Origin: Gautieria morchelliformis
Taxonomy: Eukaryota; Basidiomycota; Agaricomycetes; Gomphales; Gomphaceae
NCBI GenBank assembly: GCA_015179125.1
Contig: WHVA01000061.1
Location: 62,001 to 126,000 of the forward strand
DNA length: 64,000 nt
Direction of reading: 5' to 3'
Below the pieces are notes generated by a model that was not told where the DNA came from, ran no database searches, and saw nothing but the letters and a program-made list of their open reading frames with translations. Within the stretch, counting starts at the first letter, position 1. Each line of letters starts with the position of its first letter. The position numbers and the translations under genes are program-made. Shown one piece after another: positions 10,690 to 22,252 of this stretch.

Positions 10690-13600
10690 CTAGACCTGGA
10701 AAAGTTTGAGAGCCTCTTGGACAATATTTTGGAACGCATCGCCGCTCCCACACACCTTGGCGCCGAAATCATGCGCCTTTTCCGCCATATCTTCCCACAA
10801 GGCTACGTGTCGGGAGAGTCTTTTCCTGCAGTACGCAACTGCGATCGCTGTCGCCCATACGGAGTCGTTGTCTGCGCCGTATGCCATCGCCGGAGGCGCC
10901 ATGCCACGGAGCTGCGGCTCGGGAATATCCACAAGCGACGACAGCTCCCCTGATATTCCAGAGAAGGAGCCGCTGAACGATTGCAGCCTAGCAACCGTCA
11001 ACACGCCCACTGGGATGGATTGTACCTGCTTCGTTTGGAACGCCGAAGCAGGTCGCTTGGGGCGGGGTCTTGGTCCTCCTGTTGGATTTTTCGAGAATAT
11101 AAATGACTTGAAGGTTTTCAGCCACGAATTGGCGATCGTGGTGATATGCGTATACCGAGGTAGAGGTGGAGCTACAAAAACCGTCGGATCGCCTCCCTTG
11201 GGGTCGGGGACACAGATGACTTCAGCCGCAGGGACCGATTCTGGGGAAGGCTTGTGGACAAAAAGGTCGAACAGCCCGGGCCCTGTTGGTTCTCGATCAG
11301 GGGACTGTCTAAAGGTCCCGCGCATCCCACTAGTGGGGCTCTGGGATGTGACACTGCTTGAACCCGTTTTCCCGGTGGAGGCGTGGGTTTGGGGATTAAA
11401 GGCCTCGGGCATCCCACTAGCGGGGCTCTGGGACGTGCCACTGATTGAACCCTTTTTGCCCGTGGATGCGTGTGTTGGGAGATTTCTCGATCCTTTCGAG
11501 GATTGTTGAGAAGCCGGACTACCCTTGTGCGTCGTAGATGGGTTCGACTTAGCTTTTCCGCGGGGTGTCTTTGAACCTTCGTCGTCGGATTTGCTACTTG
11601 TCTCGGGGTTCGAAGAAGAACCTTTCGAGGGCGTCGAGTGAGCGCTCGCCGCAGACGTCGCAGATTTTTTTCCAGATTTTTTGGCAGACCGTGAACCCCC
11701 ACGATTGCTGCTCCTATTCTGCTTGGGCGGCTTCACTGGCGGATTGGGAGCTGCAACGGCAATGAACGCTGTATGCGAACTTGCTATCTGATACCGTGTA
11801 CCAAGCTCGACGATGTGTCTCTTCACGATGTCTCGTTTGGTTTCGGGACTCACTGTAACCTTTCCCAGCCTCTTGAGGAATGGCGTCTCGTCTACCTCAA
11901 CGTCCTGGATGAACCTGTGTGCGTTCATTGTATGAATTAGCGGAGGGATCTCTGCAACCCCCCCTAACGCATCTGTTAAACTTGATGGAATATGATGAGA
12001 TATTGGTTCAACAGGCACTTTGTAATCGCAAAGGGTTCCGTCTACCATGCGCAAATTGAGGGTTACTTCTGTGGGCACCTGTTCGCCAGGAAGAATGTCT
12101 GTGACGAGGAGCCTCATCCCTGGTAACAGGGCTGGCATTCGGTATGGAACTTACGGAATAATAACATGGTCCATAAGAAATACGAATAAGACAATTTCAG
12201 GATACAGTATGCACTTACCTAGATTGAGAGCACCCCAGTCAATACTGATGTCGCTCACTTGGGGGGTCTGCATAGAGCTAACCAACTGCTTGGCTTTGAT
12301 TGCCAAGGGTCCACCTTCCACTGTCATCAGGTGTGATCCATCGCCAGCTGCGGCAAGTCCCTGACATAACGCTGTAGATGCGCCACTACCGATTCCGAGC
12401 GCAAATACGCGCAGAGGCGCGCCAGACTGGGACCCTTTCGAGACAGCTTGGCGGACATGCTTGATCGTCTTGTCAGGATCATAGACCTCGATAAGACCCT
12501 TCAGTAGATGTATAGCCCATAATTTTTGACAACTCACTTCGCCGTCCGTAAGCACAAATATGCCCGTGGGCATATTTTCTCTCCTGTGGAGGAAAATGTG
12601 ACTTAGTGCTTTAAGTAACTCAGTCCCCGGCCCCATGTCTGCACGCATGTTATTTATGTGACCCGTCTGTAAAGTGTAAACATCAAGCCATAAAGTTAAG
12701 GCTTGGGGGGTAGAGGTATCATACCGCCTCAAGGAGAGTGGCATGCGTGCACGGCATACTCTTTTGCCATATCGATTGAAAGGCCCACCCGAAGCTGTAT
12801 ATATTGAACATCGAGTTGGTGGATGGTAGCTGATTCAACAGCAGTTCCAATGCTTGTTTCGCCATGTCGATATTAGATCCACGCATGCTTGAGGACCTAT
12901 CAATCAAAAATATATATTCCTGTGCCAGTCGTACCTTCATGTCAAACCGAGGGACGATGGTCAATGCAAAAGCCGCCGTTGGACCAACAACGGAACGTAA
13001 CGAGTTCTCCTCGTGAGACAAGCGCTCTACGAAGCAACGGGGCCTACCGAGTCCGAGGGCATGCACAGTTAACAAAAAATCTTGCCCGAAGTCGAAATCT
13101 TCTGAATCAAACTGTTTACGGACACAATGGCCAGAGTGACTCGCGCCCGGGACTGGCAGATCAATAAGCGGGTTGTGGTTCCACGATGTGACATCAAGAA
13201 TGTCACCGGGCATCTCTATGTCGACAGTGATGCTCAGGGGCCCGCTGGGGATTGAGTCATGATACACGGCGGAGTTCACTGGTGCACCAGAGCGAGCGCG
13301 AACATGCGTTGAGAGCTGGAACCGAACAGTGTCAATTTGATCATCGCCGGACAGGTCTACAACATACTGAATAGAACACATAAGGCGACTTGTTAGGGTA
13401 AGAAAAGGGCAGCTCACTGAAAGCAAAACTGTAACGTCGGTTTTCGGTGGCATCGAGCCTATGGACACAACAAACACTAGACACAACGAAAACGGTCAGC
13501 CCTTTGTCCAAAATGTCCGGAGGTGGTTGTCATATTGGGAGAATGACTCATACCGTCTTGGCGAAACTGCTCGAGAAGACCAGTCAACCATCCTTTGCTG

Positions 13601-13902
13601 AGAGCTTCCTGATACTCTTCTTTCGCTTGGGAGAGCTCTTTTACGACTCCTTTGAGCCGGGCCCCATTGGTGGACTTCATCTCAAAGCTGCATACTGCGG
13701 CGTTCGCCGGTACTGGAAAGACGTAGTATGTCTCGGACAGTGTATCAGATCCATGGTACTGGTACAGTTGGGATAGCATGACGCGTGCAGAGACGTCCGC
13801 AATAAAGATATGAACGTTGAGTGATTTCAATGGTAGGTAAATTGCCTCGCTCTGGTCCGCGGTGGATACGATGCCTGAGAAATCATATGAAGCGGGTGCC
13901 AT
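10690..13902 (-). CDS. VIT and von Willebrand factor A domain protein, six exons, about 956 aa
   Basis: Exons are 13902-13554, 13458-13418, 13366-12725, 12666-12538, 12486-12219 and 12131-10690; all introns are GT-AG and phases close, giving 957 codons with stop. The N-terminal 130 residues form a VIT domain (SARVMLSQLYQYHG, ETYYVFPVPANAAVCSFEM). A VWA domain follows with an intact MIDAS start (LIDRSSSMRGSNIDMAKQAL) and the later FVLTDGE. The C-terminal half is low-complexity Ser/Gly/Lys/Pro with two 29-residue repeats and a short conserved end. Family members resemble inter-alpha-trypsin-inhibitor heavy chains; in fungi they are common and of unclear role, probably metal-dependent protein binding. 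The start ATG is the first in frame. The tail is duplicated in inverted orientation at 1-1604. Confidence 0.88.
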
Positions 13903-14384
13903 CGCAGCAGTTAGCGTGTCCTCGCAGAGTTAACCAATCATGGTGTCGAGAGGTATAAAAGTCGACTGGGTGGAGGGGATACCCCTGAGGGCAGTCATTG
14001 TGGGTAATGTATTAATACTGCTACAAGAGTCGACCACCAGGTCCGAATGCATCGATGAGTGAGAGGAACTTCTGATTTAATGATCAGGAGGAGGGCTATA
14101 GTCTACCACCTGAGGGTCTGGCTCAGACGAAGCCCCACTGATGCGCATAACGTCGTGGTAGCAGGCTGCAACTGCGCTAGATTTACAGGGTAGCTGTGAT
14201 AATATCCGTTACTGCGCGTTCGGAAGCGGACGTAGTATTCACAGTGAGGATCGCAATGTGATTTCACGGAACGGTTCTGAACAATGAGAATTGCTTAGTC
14301 ATGCCGATGAAAAGTAAACGTCCATCAGATTACATAATATGTCCTGTGGAGGATATTTGCCCATCCCGAGAGGGAGGGGGGTTG
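13903..14384. other. Upstream region of the VIT/VWA gene, no gene seen
   Basis: It contains an inverted CCAAT-type word (gattggttaa in gene orientation) about 30-40 bases above the ATG, and no convincing TATA box in gene orientation. There is no coding signal. Confidence 0.35.
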
Positions 14385-14559
14385 TGTTGATATTTCTGGG
14401 TTTGCGAGCGGTGTCGAGTCATCGGCAAACCAAGTCGCCGAGCCGTGACTGACAAATATGGTAGTTTACATGTATTTGTCCCATCCGTTTGTAACCCGTC
14501 ACAACACCAAGTCGGTGCTGTCCCCTTCCCTTACGTCCTCTCTCCCCGAAATTCCAACA
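14385..14559 (+). mobile_element. Solo LTR, same family as the gag-only element at 20.5 kb
   Basis: This 175-bp TG...CA sequence (TGTTGATATT to TTCCAACA) matches the LTRs at 20517-20672 and 21727-21890 in reverse orientation. It is flanked by a perfect 5-bp duplication ggttg (14380-14384 and 14560-14564). No internal region is present, so it is a solo LTR left by recombination between two LTRs. Confidence 0.88.
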
Positions 14560-15056
14560 GGTTGGTTGTACGATTAATAGTATTAATAAAGGTTAGGGGC
14601 TGCTAGACCTGATTGCACGAATCGGGGATAAGTGCTGACCCATCAATCAAATTACAGTAATCACTTTTGGATTCGCAAGGCATAATAATGTCTCGTGGGA
14701 AAGCAATTCTGTCTCCGCCAAACAGCCTGGCCTGGTTGTCACAGGCTCGTTGGGGCTTTTGTCTCAACGCGGAAGCATTTTGGTCCCGCGTCAAAGATAT
14801 TTTTGTCTCATCCACAATGCATTCCTGTCTCAACTTTATGTAGCTCGCTGTGTACTCTACCAAAAAATACGAGTGCGGGCTCGTTTTGTTGCCCGGATCG
14901 AGCACACCCCAGCAAAATTGTCAGCCTCTTGATCAGCGCACAGTGACACTAAACATGGCCCAATTCCGGTGCCTTTTCTCAGGTATGGGATGTCCATGCA
15001 TACCTCCACCTTTGTTTAACCACCGACCGTCCACAGTTTGTTGCGCCTAACGCACT
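14560..15056. other. Intergenic stretch, no gene seen
   Basis: It has overlapping short open frames on both strands with no homology. It lies between the solo LTR and the foldback structure. Confidence 0.4.
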
Positions 15057-16584
15057 GGGGACAACACTTGGCACCCGCCATCAACCCTGCATCTCCTTGA
15101 CCACCCTGACCCTTGATCGACCCTTGATGCCACCTATTACGTGAGTCGCTTGATTTCCGACACTGTTCCGAGAGTGGAAGTCGGAAATTGGAGTGGAACT
15201 GGCAAGGCGAACAGAACTGGTGGGAGTTCTCCCAGAAGCGGAATCATTTCCGAAAGCGGAGGTGGAGATGGAATCGGAACTGGAAGTGGAGTCGGAAATG
15301 GAGTCGGAACTGAGTGTGGTGTCGGAACTGGAAATGGAAAACAGGGTGTCCCCTGACATGGCCCCAGTATGGAAGGACATAGGTCAGGTACTCACCACTA
15401 AACTCCCGGATTGGTTTGATGCCCAGGTGAGTTGTCTTCCCGATAGATTATATATGCGCAGCTTAATGAAATTATGTTGCTATTATTTCGTTCTGCACAG
15501 TACAATGATTATAATCCCTACAGACTCACCACTTCTGCTGCTGTTGTCCAGTCGTGGTTCGGACATCCCAGCAACACACCCGTGGATGTCAGGGCATAGC
15601 CCTTCATCCTATTGTGGAATGAAACCTCGGGACTTTCACTCCAGGGACGTCAGGCAGCAATTCTGCAAAGGAGGGTCGTTCTCCAGTTTGAATACAGGTG
15701 CCAAGGAGCATGTGCCTTATCTTCCCAGACCTCTGATTCTGGGACCAAGTCTGATCCCGAAGATCTACGCTCTTCACATCCCCCACATTGTACAACCCGT
15801 TGGAAGCAATGCCCGAGTCTAGTCAAACTTGTGGTATTATCTTTTGGTTTTATGTAGTAATTATGGTATTAATGATTCTAATAATCCCATGAAACAGCTT
15901 GAGACTTATGCCGATCACCTGATCCGGGTCACCATCTGGCAATCTGGGTCACACGAAGATGCCAATCCAAAAAACCTAGTTTGGTCACGGCATTTGCATA
16001 ACCTGGTCTCTTAACGGTTGAGGCTCGTGGGTGTCAAGGCCACGGCGGTTATGTGTGGTACATCTCTGACCTAGATACCTCCAATATAAACTGACCAATA
16101 AATCCATTACAGAGCTAGTTAATGAAGGAGGTAAACGTGTAAGCCAGGGGCAAACCGCGTCACCCCGTGTCACCCCATTGTGACAATATATGCGCAGTCT
16201 CATTGTTCCACTGTTTTATTGTCCTATGTGCCTATTGTAGTTTATCTCCCATTGTTCTACCATAGTATAAAGTAGGTAGCTAGAAGTCCTTCTGTCAGGG
16301 GACACCCTGTTTTCCATTTCCAGTTCCGACTCCATTTCCAGTTCCGACTCCATTTCCGACTCCGCTTCCGATTCCGATTCCATCTCCGCCTCCGCTCTCG
16401 GAAATGATTCCGCTTCTGGGAGAACTTCCACCAGTTCTGTTCGCCTTCCCAGTTCCACTCCAATTTCCGAGTTCCACCCTCGGAACAGTGTCGGAAATCA
16501 AGCGACTCGCGTAATAGGTGACATCAAGGGTCGATCAAGGGTCAGGGAGGTGCAGGGTTGATGGCGGGTGCCAAGTGTTGTCCC
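15057..16584. repeat. Foldback structure: about 300-bp inverted arms around a 934-bp core
   Basis: The left arm (15057-15358) and right arm (16293-16584) are reverse complements along their length. Each has an outer part (gggacaacacttggcacc) and an inner purine-rich array of ggaact/ggagtc hexamers ending at CCCCTGACA on the left and TGTCAGGGG on the right. Together they could form a long hairpin. The core holds a small spliced-looking frame (VWKDIGQVLTTKLPDWFDAQ, GTGAGT donor near 15426) of unknown nature. It could be a foldback transposon, or two ends of one transposon family inserted head to head. The open frames through the hexamer arrays are low-complexity artefacts. Confidence 0.7.
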
Positions 16585-16919
16585 TGGCTGCGCAGCGTAG
16601 TATAATACGGGCTCGCTGACATTGGGGGTCCTTAGACTTTTCTCTTTGGATTTCCCCTTGTCAGGTGAGAATCCCCTCTCTTGTATGCTCTGTTCATTTA
16701 TACAGACTTTGGATTTCCCCTTGTCAGTTGTGTGGTAGTGTGATCTCCACAACTAGCCAGGGTTGCCCTTACAATGACCAGCCGAAGAGCAGGTGTCCCA
16801 GGATTTCCCAGGAGATCAAATATGAGATTTTGATATTTTTCCGTGCCCTCCAGCGCTGTCGAACATAGGATGCTTGGCCAGTTGCAACGGACACTTTCCT
16901 AGCACAGGTTGAAAATTTA

Positions 16920-18127
16920 ACCATGTTGCAAAGTGACGAGATTACTGTGCCTGCTTCTGGGGTGGATTCACATGCAGACTCTGACAGCTTGCCATCCGAA
17001 GCCTCTGAGAAGCCAGGGAGGTGCAAAAGGGGAAAGTCGGCATTAACTGAGGCAGCCTGCAGCCAGCAATGGGCATGGGTTCATGAATACTTCAATCGCA
17101 ACTGGTTCACCGAGGAGTGGATAGGTGAGGGTTTAAACATACATATGGGATATGATAATAATGAGCTTACTGTGTATGGTAACTCAGAGCATTTCACCGA
17201 TATAGGGCTCCCCTCTGGACAGACTCGTGATGGTACCTGGAATGTCAATAACTGGGTTGAACGGGGTTTTTGAGTGTTCAACTCGGTATTTCTTGACAAC
17301 CGCAAGAATAAACGGTGAGATCGAGTGTATATAATGGCACTCATCATTGACATGTTTGTGGCAGCATTGATCATCTAGCAGCCGTTATTTTGAACGAATT
17401 TTTTCCCTACTACAAGTACTGGGCTTCTACCCCTCGCCACGAGCCTCGCCACCTCATGGACTTGAACTATGAGGCACATCAACTGTGGGATACAGGTCTC
17501 GTGCATCAGCTAGGATCACCCCACCGTTTTCATGTTATGGCGTTACCGTGAGTGGGATCATATTCTTCTGAGTGCTCATGCCCTAAATTAGAGGTCTGTG
17601 CAGTGATTCCAAAGTGCCGGGGGCTTTCAATGTCAACCTTCTGGCACCAAGCTGCACATGTGAGGCATGGGTGCAAACTGGTAAATATTGCACTCACCTT
17701 CTTGCGGCTAAATTGCAAGTCTCAAACGGATCGGCCTCAGAATGGAAAGGTGCGATACAGTGTTCACATTTTCATTCTAGTCACCCAGCTAACTCAATTC
17801 AGTCCTTGAAACCAGCAATCAAAAGCGGCTACCACTCAGAAAGGCCAATGGGAATCCTGAGAGACGTCCACGATCAGATAAAGCCTGGGATGGTGAGCTT
17901 GACCGAATGCTGAAGAAGGTGTACGCACACCAGGGTGTGCCAAGCCTCATCCATGAAGGCCGTGATTCAATAAGCCTGCCTCAACCTGATATGTCCAGTG
18001 AGCTGGAGTGTGGTTCACCACATGCATCTAGCCAATGTTGGTCCCACCTGTGGCATACTTGGAAACGATGTCTCGGTGGATGTTGGGGGCTAGGTGGCAG
18101 CTGTGCTTGTCGGGACGACAAGCATTG
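16920..18127 (+). pseudogene. SWIM-zinc-finger transposase relic (MULE-type), C-terminal part
   Basis: Pieces in several frames read like the C-terminal half of basidiomycete transposon proteins. The pieces are EYFNRNWFTEEWIG, then TDIGLPSGQTRDGTWNVNNW (about 17195-17260) and a DNRKNKRIDR-like stretch. They are followed by a SWIM zinc finger, CTCEAWVQTGKYCTHLLAAK (about 17650-17710, CxC...CxH), and a tail ending CRDDKH at 18127. Some frame changes may be introns, but at least the stretch around 17330-17400 contains stops. No catalytic DDE domain is visible upstream, so it is truncated. The tail protein and following gggggtgatgtcaggg word recur at 60.75-61.0 kb. MULE assignment is by the SWIM finger and general resemblance. 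Confidence 0.55.
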
Positions 18128-18160
18128 AGAGGGGGGTGATGTCAGGGTTCATGTGTTTCC

Positions 18161-18340
18161 TTCCACAAGTTTCTATTTCCTTCCATGAGTTTCTGTCACC
18201 TTCCATCAGTTTCCATAACCTTCGGTCAGTTTCCATAACCTTCCATCAGTTTCCGTCACCTTCCGTCAGTTTCCGTAACCTTCTACGAGTTTCTATCATC
18301 TTCCACGAGCTTCCACAACCTTCTACAAGTTTCCACCTCC
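18161..18340 (+). repeat. 20-bp minisatellite, nine units in exact register
   Basis: Nine consecutive 20-bp units of the form ttccatcagtttccgtaacc start at 18161, 18181, 18201 and so on to 18321, with no indels. Units differ by substitutions only. The array sits just after the transposon tail, directly below the gatgtcaggg word. Confidence 0.92.
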
Positions 18341-18342
18341 CC

Positions 18343-18680
18343 TATTATATAAACCTTGCCAGCGCTATAAGACTGTAGCCAGTGTGGTGGCATTTCCTCA
18401 GCTTGATCTCTGAGGATACCCACTACACAGGCAAGTCCCCATGTATCTATCGTTGGTAGACTTATAAACTGAGGATACCCACTACACAGTTGGTTATTGT
18501 CCTTGTATCGGCCACTATCTCCTTGAGTATCTTTAGGTTGTGGCTTCGTCATTAGTGTTGCCCTCACAGGGTGACGCGATCTGAGGGAAACGGATCCTAC
18601 CCTCAGATGCACGAGACAATTCTTTTATGAAGGTAAATTTAGTTTATTTGATACTTAGTTGCTATACTAATGTCATAACA
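18343..18680. other. Spacer with a 20-bp direct duplication, no gene seen
   Basis: The word ctgaggatacccactacaca occurs at about 18411-18430 and again at about 18468-18488. An ATATAA word sits near 18346. No coding region was recognised. Confidence 0.45.
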
Positions 18681-18689
18681 GTATAGTCT

Positions 18690-19053
18690 TCTCATAGATA
18701 AAAATGCCCGCCATCAACGGCGCATCCCAGAATACATCACTCAATTATTCTATGGGCAGCTTGATTTCATTGTGGTTTGTACACTGCCAGCTTCACGCAC
18801 AATTGGACTGGAGCACCCTGCTACATACATCCTGGGACTCGTGCAAATGTGCAAGAGCGAGCCGCTTGGCGGAGATGCCGCTCGGGAAGTAGTGTCATAT
18901 TCAACAATGCACCCACCGGCGTTCATCAATCTCAATGCAATCCTGTGCATTGTGGGCCGGGTCTATGTGAGTAACAAACAATGGGGGATTGTGGATCGCA
19001 GCGGGGACTATGTGCGGACGGTGTTTGAGGACAGCAAGCAAGACGCCATTTAG
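18690..19053 (+). pseudogene. Transposon protein C-terminal fragment (Plavaka/KDZ-like)
   Basis: After an acceptor-like ctcatag near 18700 the frame reads RRIPEYITQLFYGQLDFIVV, then CTLPASRTIGLEHPATYILG, and later CIVGRV and WGIVDRSGDYVRTVF, stopping at 19053. This layout resembles the C-terminal end of large basidiomycete transposon proteins of the Plavaka or KDZ groups. No catalytic part is found upstream, so I take it as a remnant. The family name is tentative. Confidence 0.4.
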
Positions 19054-20516
19054 GAACATGGTGAGCATTGTGAGGTTTCAGTTGATTTTCATTTCCTTAC
19101 CATGGTGTTTTCAGTGCCATTATCACATCCTCTCTCCCCTATATTCAATGCCCAGTCACGGAATTTCACCTACCGACTCAATGACATCCAGTGTTCCTCA
19201 TCCATTATTTTCCCAGCCGACCGCACGGATTTTCAGTCAAGTTTTTGTGGACTTTTCATTGGTGTTACTTCCTTTTTTTTCTGTGACTATATCCTGGAGT
19301 TCCCATGCCTTGTTCACTGAAATTTCATGAGGTTGGGCATGTAAATTTTACACTGAAATGTCATTAAAATATCATTGAAATTTTCAATGCCTAAACCACC
19401 TAAAATACTTCAGTGATAATTTCAGTGAACATATTTACTGAAAATTTTTCAGTGGGTTTTTCATTGGGTGCTGTTTCAGTGGCAGAAGCCATGAAAATTG
19501 AAATCCAGTGGGTTGGCCTATATGTTTTCAATGGTTCCACTATCCACAGTGGTAGACAATACCTTTTCCTTCTCGTCAGTTTGTCCGCTTCGGCGGGTGA
19601 GAACATCCTCGGATGTACTTGTCTTGACACTTCATCTGACAGGAGTGTTTAATTTTTCCAGTCTCGAATCATTCAGTGACAGTTATCGAGACCGATGGTC
19701 GGTCTTTCATTTAATCTGATGTTCCGGTCATTAGACTCATGATTCCGCTCAAGTGTCTCTCATGAATGAAAACCGTACACCGTGGACGCTATCCTTATTC
19801 TTGCCAGACAACGTTACAGCATCGTCGTGAGTGTTGTAATAGTGTTTTCGGTTTCCGTAAAAACCGACTGTGCTTGAACACCTCACGGCCATCCAGACGA
19901 TAGATAATTACCGTGAGTAGTTTGTACAGCGTGTTTTCTCAGCACCTACTGATTTATCATGTTTTTCTAAATAGAAGACAGTTCTGTCCTGAATTCTCAG
20001 CTGACTTGCGGTTGGTTCCTTGCCTAGTCAACAGTACTGACACATATGCTATTCTCCATTATGCTGGGGCGACCAATGCCGAACCCTCCAGCCCTCACCC
20101 CCAGTGGAGGAATCTAGTTCGAGGAGTTTAAGCTAAAGGTGCTTTTGCATATATGGGGCCAATGTTAGCTGTCACCTCAACTGGTATTCGGGTATGTCAT
20201 ACGTTAGTAGAGGATCCCCCCTTCATTCATCATGATTATGTAGGGGATTCGCTGAACCCGCTGGTAAGAAGAAATTGATTCATGTCGTCCCTCATGTTCT
20301 ATCCTCGCCACAGGCATTGTGCAGGGCCCGCAATCCGTTCAGCCAAATACTGCCTTGGAGAACCTCTGCAATATCTACGATAATCTCGACCCTTCACTTC
20401 AGTGATGTTCTCCAACTCGGATATCTTCTGCTGGGCTAGTCAGAACTTCTCCGGCTCTTGTGAGTCTGAGCCATTGAGACATGACGTCCAAAACAAATTT
20501 TCTCAAGTACAGATAG
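19054..20516. other. AT-rich intergenic stretch with self-similar words
   Basis: At 19318-19530 words such as actgaaatttcat, cattgaaattttc, ttcagtgaac and tttcagtgg recur in both orientations, giving many small imperfect inverted repeats. No terminal repeats or gene could be fixed. Short frames near 19913-20131 look unsupported. Confidence 0.4.
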
Positions 20517-21890
20517 TGTTGGGATTTTGGGGAGAGAGGACGAAAAAGGGAAAGGGACAGCACCGACTTGGTATTGTGGCGGGTTACGAACGGATGAGTA
20601 AATACATGTAAACTACTGCGTATTTGTAAGATACGTCACTCGATGCCACTCGCAAATCTGGGAATATCAACACACCTCCTTGAGCGGGAGAGAGTCCGAG
20701 GCACCTCCTGAAGCCTAGAGCGCAAAGCCCTCGTCATCCTCTACTCCAGCATCTGCTACATTGGCCGTGCCATGCCTCGCAGAAGGACAATCGGACTGGT
20801 AGTGGCCCTTACCGTCGCAGTTGTAGCAGGTAATTTCCTCTACGGGCCTCTTCTTCTTGGCAACAGCCGCGAGTGCGCCCTCCATTCGCTCAGTCTCTGA
20901 CTTGGCTGCTTGGATTTGGCGCACCTCCTCATTCAATAGGCGAGTGATAACGATGTCGAGGGTGAGATCATCAGCCGGAATGCTGTCGAGTGCGACGATG
21001 AAGGTGGAGAACGATTCTGGGAGCCCTTCAGTGAGTGCAAGAATGACATCCTCATCTATGATGCTAACTCCAGCAGCTTCAAGCTGGAAGGCAGCGTTCT
21101 TGACATCAGAGATCCATGAGACCATTGGCTGGTCGTCACGCTTGCGCATGTAAAGAAAACGGCGGCGGAGTGAAAGGCGCGTGGCAAATCCACGGGCCCG
21201 GTGGACCTTCTCCAGGCTCTCCCAAATCTCCTTTGGGTCATCATAGCGCGTGTGCGGAAGCTGGGATTGTCGATGTTAAGGATGATCTTCATGCGGGCAA
21301 GCTGTTGCTTTTTCATGAACGCACAGATGGCTTTTGAGTTCAGGGATCCAGTGGGTTGGGTCTCCGTGCCACCACCAACATTCCACAGGCCCTTTTCAAC
21401 GAGTAGAGTGTCCATCATGTAGCGCCAGTTGGGTTTCTCGAAGTTCTCGAAGTTCAAGTCGGGCATGGCGCACGAGGCCAGGTCAATACACTTTCGGTAG
21501 GTGTAAAAAGAGTGTGGGGGGAGGGGGGGAGCTTTCGGTAGGCTCAGACTGTGTGCTTTCGGTAGGCACAAATACGGTCAATGGTTCAGCACACTTTCAC
21601 TAGGCGTGGCGCACTTTCGATAGGTGCGACTTTCGACGGGTTTGGCATGCTTTCATTAGGCGTGGCACATGTTCGGTAGGTGCGACTTTCAGCGGGCAGC
21701 GCCTAGGCAGAGTTGTGATCTGTTTGTGTTAGGATTTCGGGGAGAGAGGACGTAAGGGAAAGGGACAGCACCGACTTGGTGTTGTGGCGGGTTACGAACG
21801 GATGAGTAAATACATGTAAACTACTGCGTATTTGTAAGCTACGCATTGCGCGGTCACTCGATGCCGCTCGCAAATGCGGGAATATCAACA
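20517..21890 (-). mobile_element. Short gag-only Copia-type LTR element (TR-GAG-like)
   Basis: LTRs at 21727-21890 (5', 164 bp) and 20517-20672 (3', 156 bp) carry TG...CA ends. A perfect 5-bp duplication gatag lies at 20512-20516 and 21891-21895. The internal 1.05 kb encodes only a Copia-type gag: NWRYMMDTLLVEKGLW early, ILALTEGLPESF midway, and a CCHC knuckle (CYNCDGKGHYQSDC) near 20790-20830. No protease, integrase or RT is present. A purine-rich tract abuts the 3' LTR. The gag is broken about once. LTR identity is roughly 94%, so it is older than the Copia element at 2 kb. It is either non-autonomous by design (TR-GAG) or an internally deleted copy. Confidence 0.85.
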
Positions 21891-22252
21891 GATAGTCCTT
21901 TCAATCAGGTGGATGAGCTATTGACATGCAGTACAATATGCAATGGGTGAACTGGCATTATATAAGTGATCCAAATTTTAAGTGGTACCTAAAGAGAAAA
22001 CTTGAAGCAGAACATATCCTCGGATTCCTCGCACAAGTGAGGGTTTTCCCCGACGTTGGAAGAAATATTGCGTGGCTAAGGATACTTTTTAGCGAGCCTC
22101 GTGCGGGATGAGCTCACGTGACATGGCGAATGAGGCACTGGTTAATTTCGGCGTCGCCTCGCAGCGAAGGGCACTCTGCCCACCGCCCCATACTTATCCT
22201 TGCGTTGCTCTGGTTTCCGATATAATACGCATATTAGCTGGCTGTTTCCTAA
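21891..22252. other. Intergenic region upstream of the 22253 gene
   Basis: No gene is seen. A TATA-like gatataatacg lies at about 22218-22228, some 30 bases above the ATG at 22253, and could be its core promoter. Confidence 0.4.

Noticed and set aside
15141-15356. Gly/Ser/Glu-rich frames through the hexamer arrays (also 16216-16501)
   Set aside because: Hexamer repeats give long frames in every phase; the opposite arm shows the same in reverse, with no conserved protein.
18161-18340. Possible CRISPR-like array
   Set aside because: Units are contiguous 20-bp tandem repeats without spacers, in a eukaryotic genome; it is a minisatellite.
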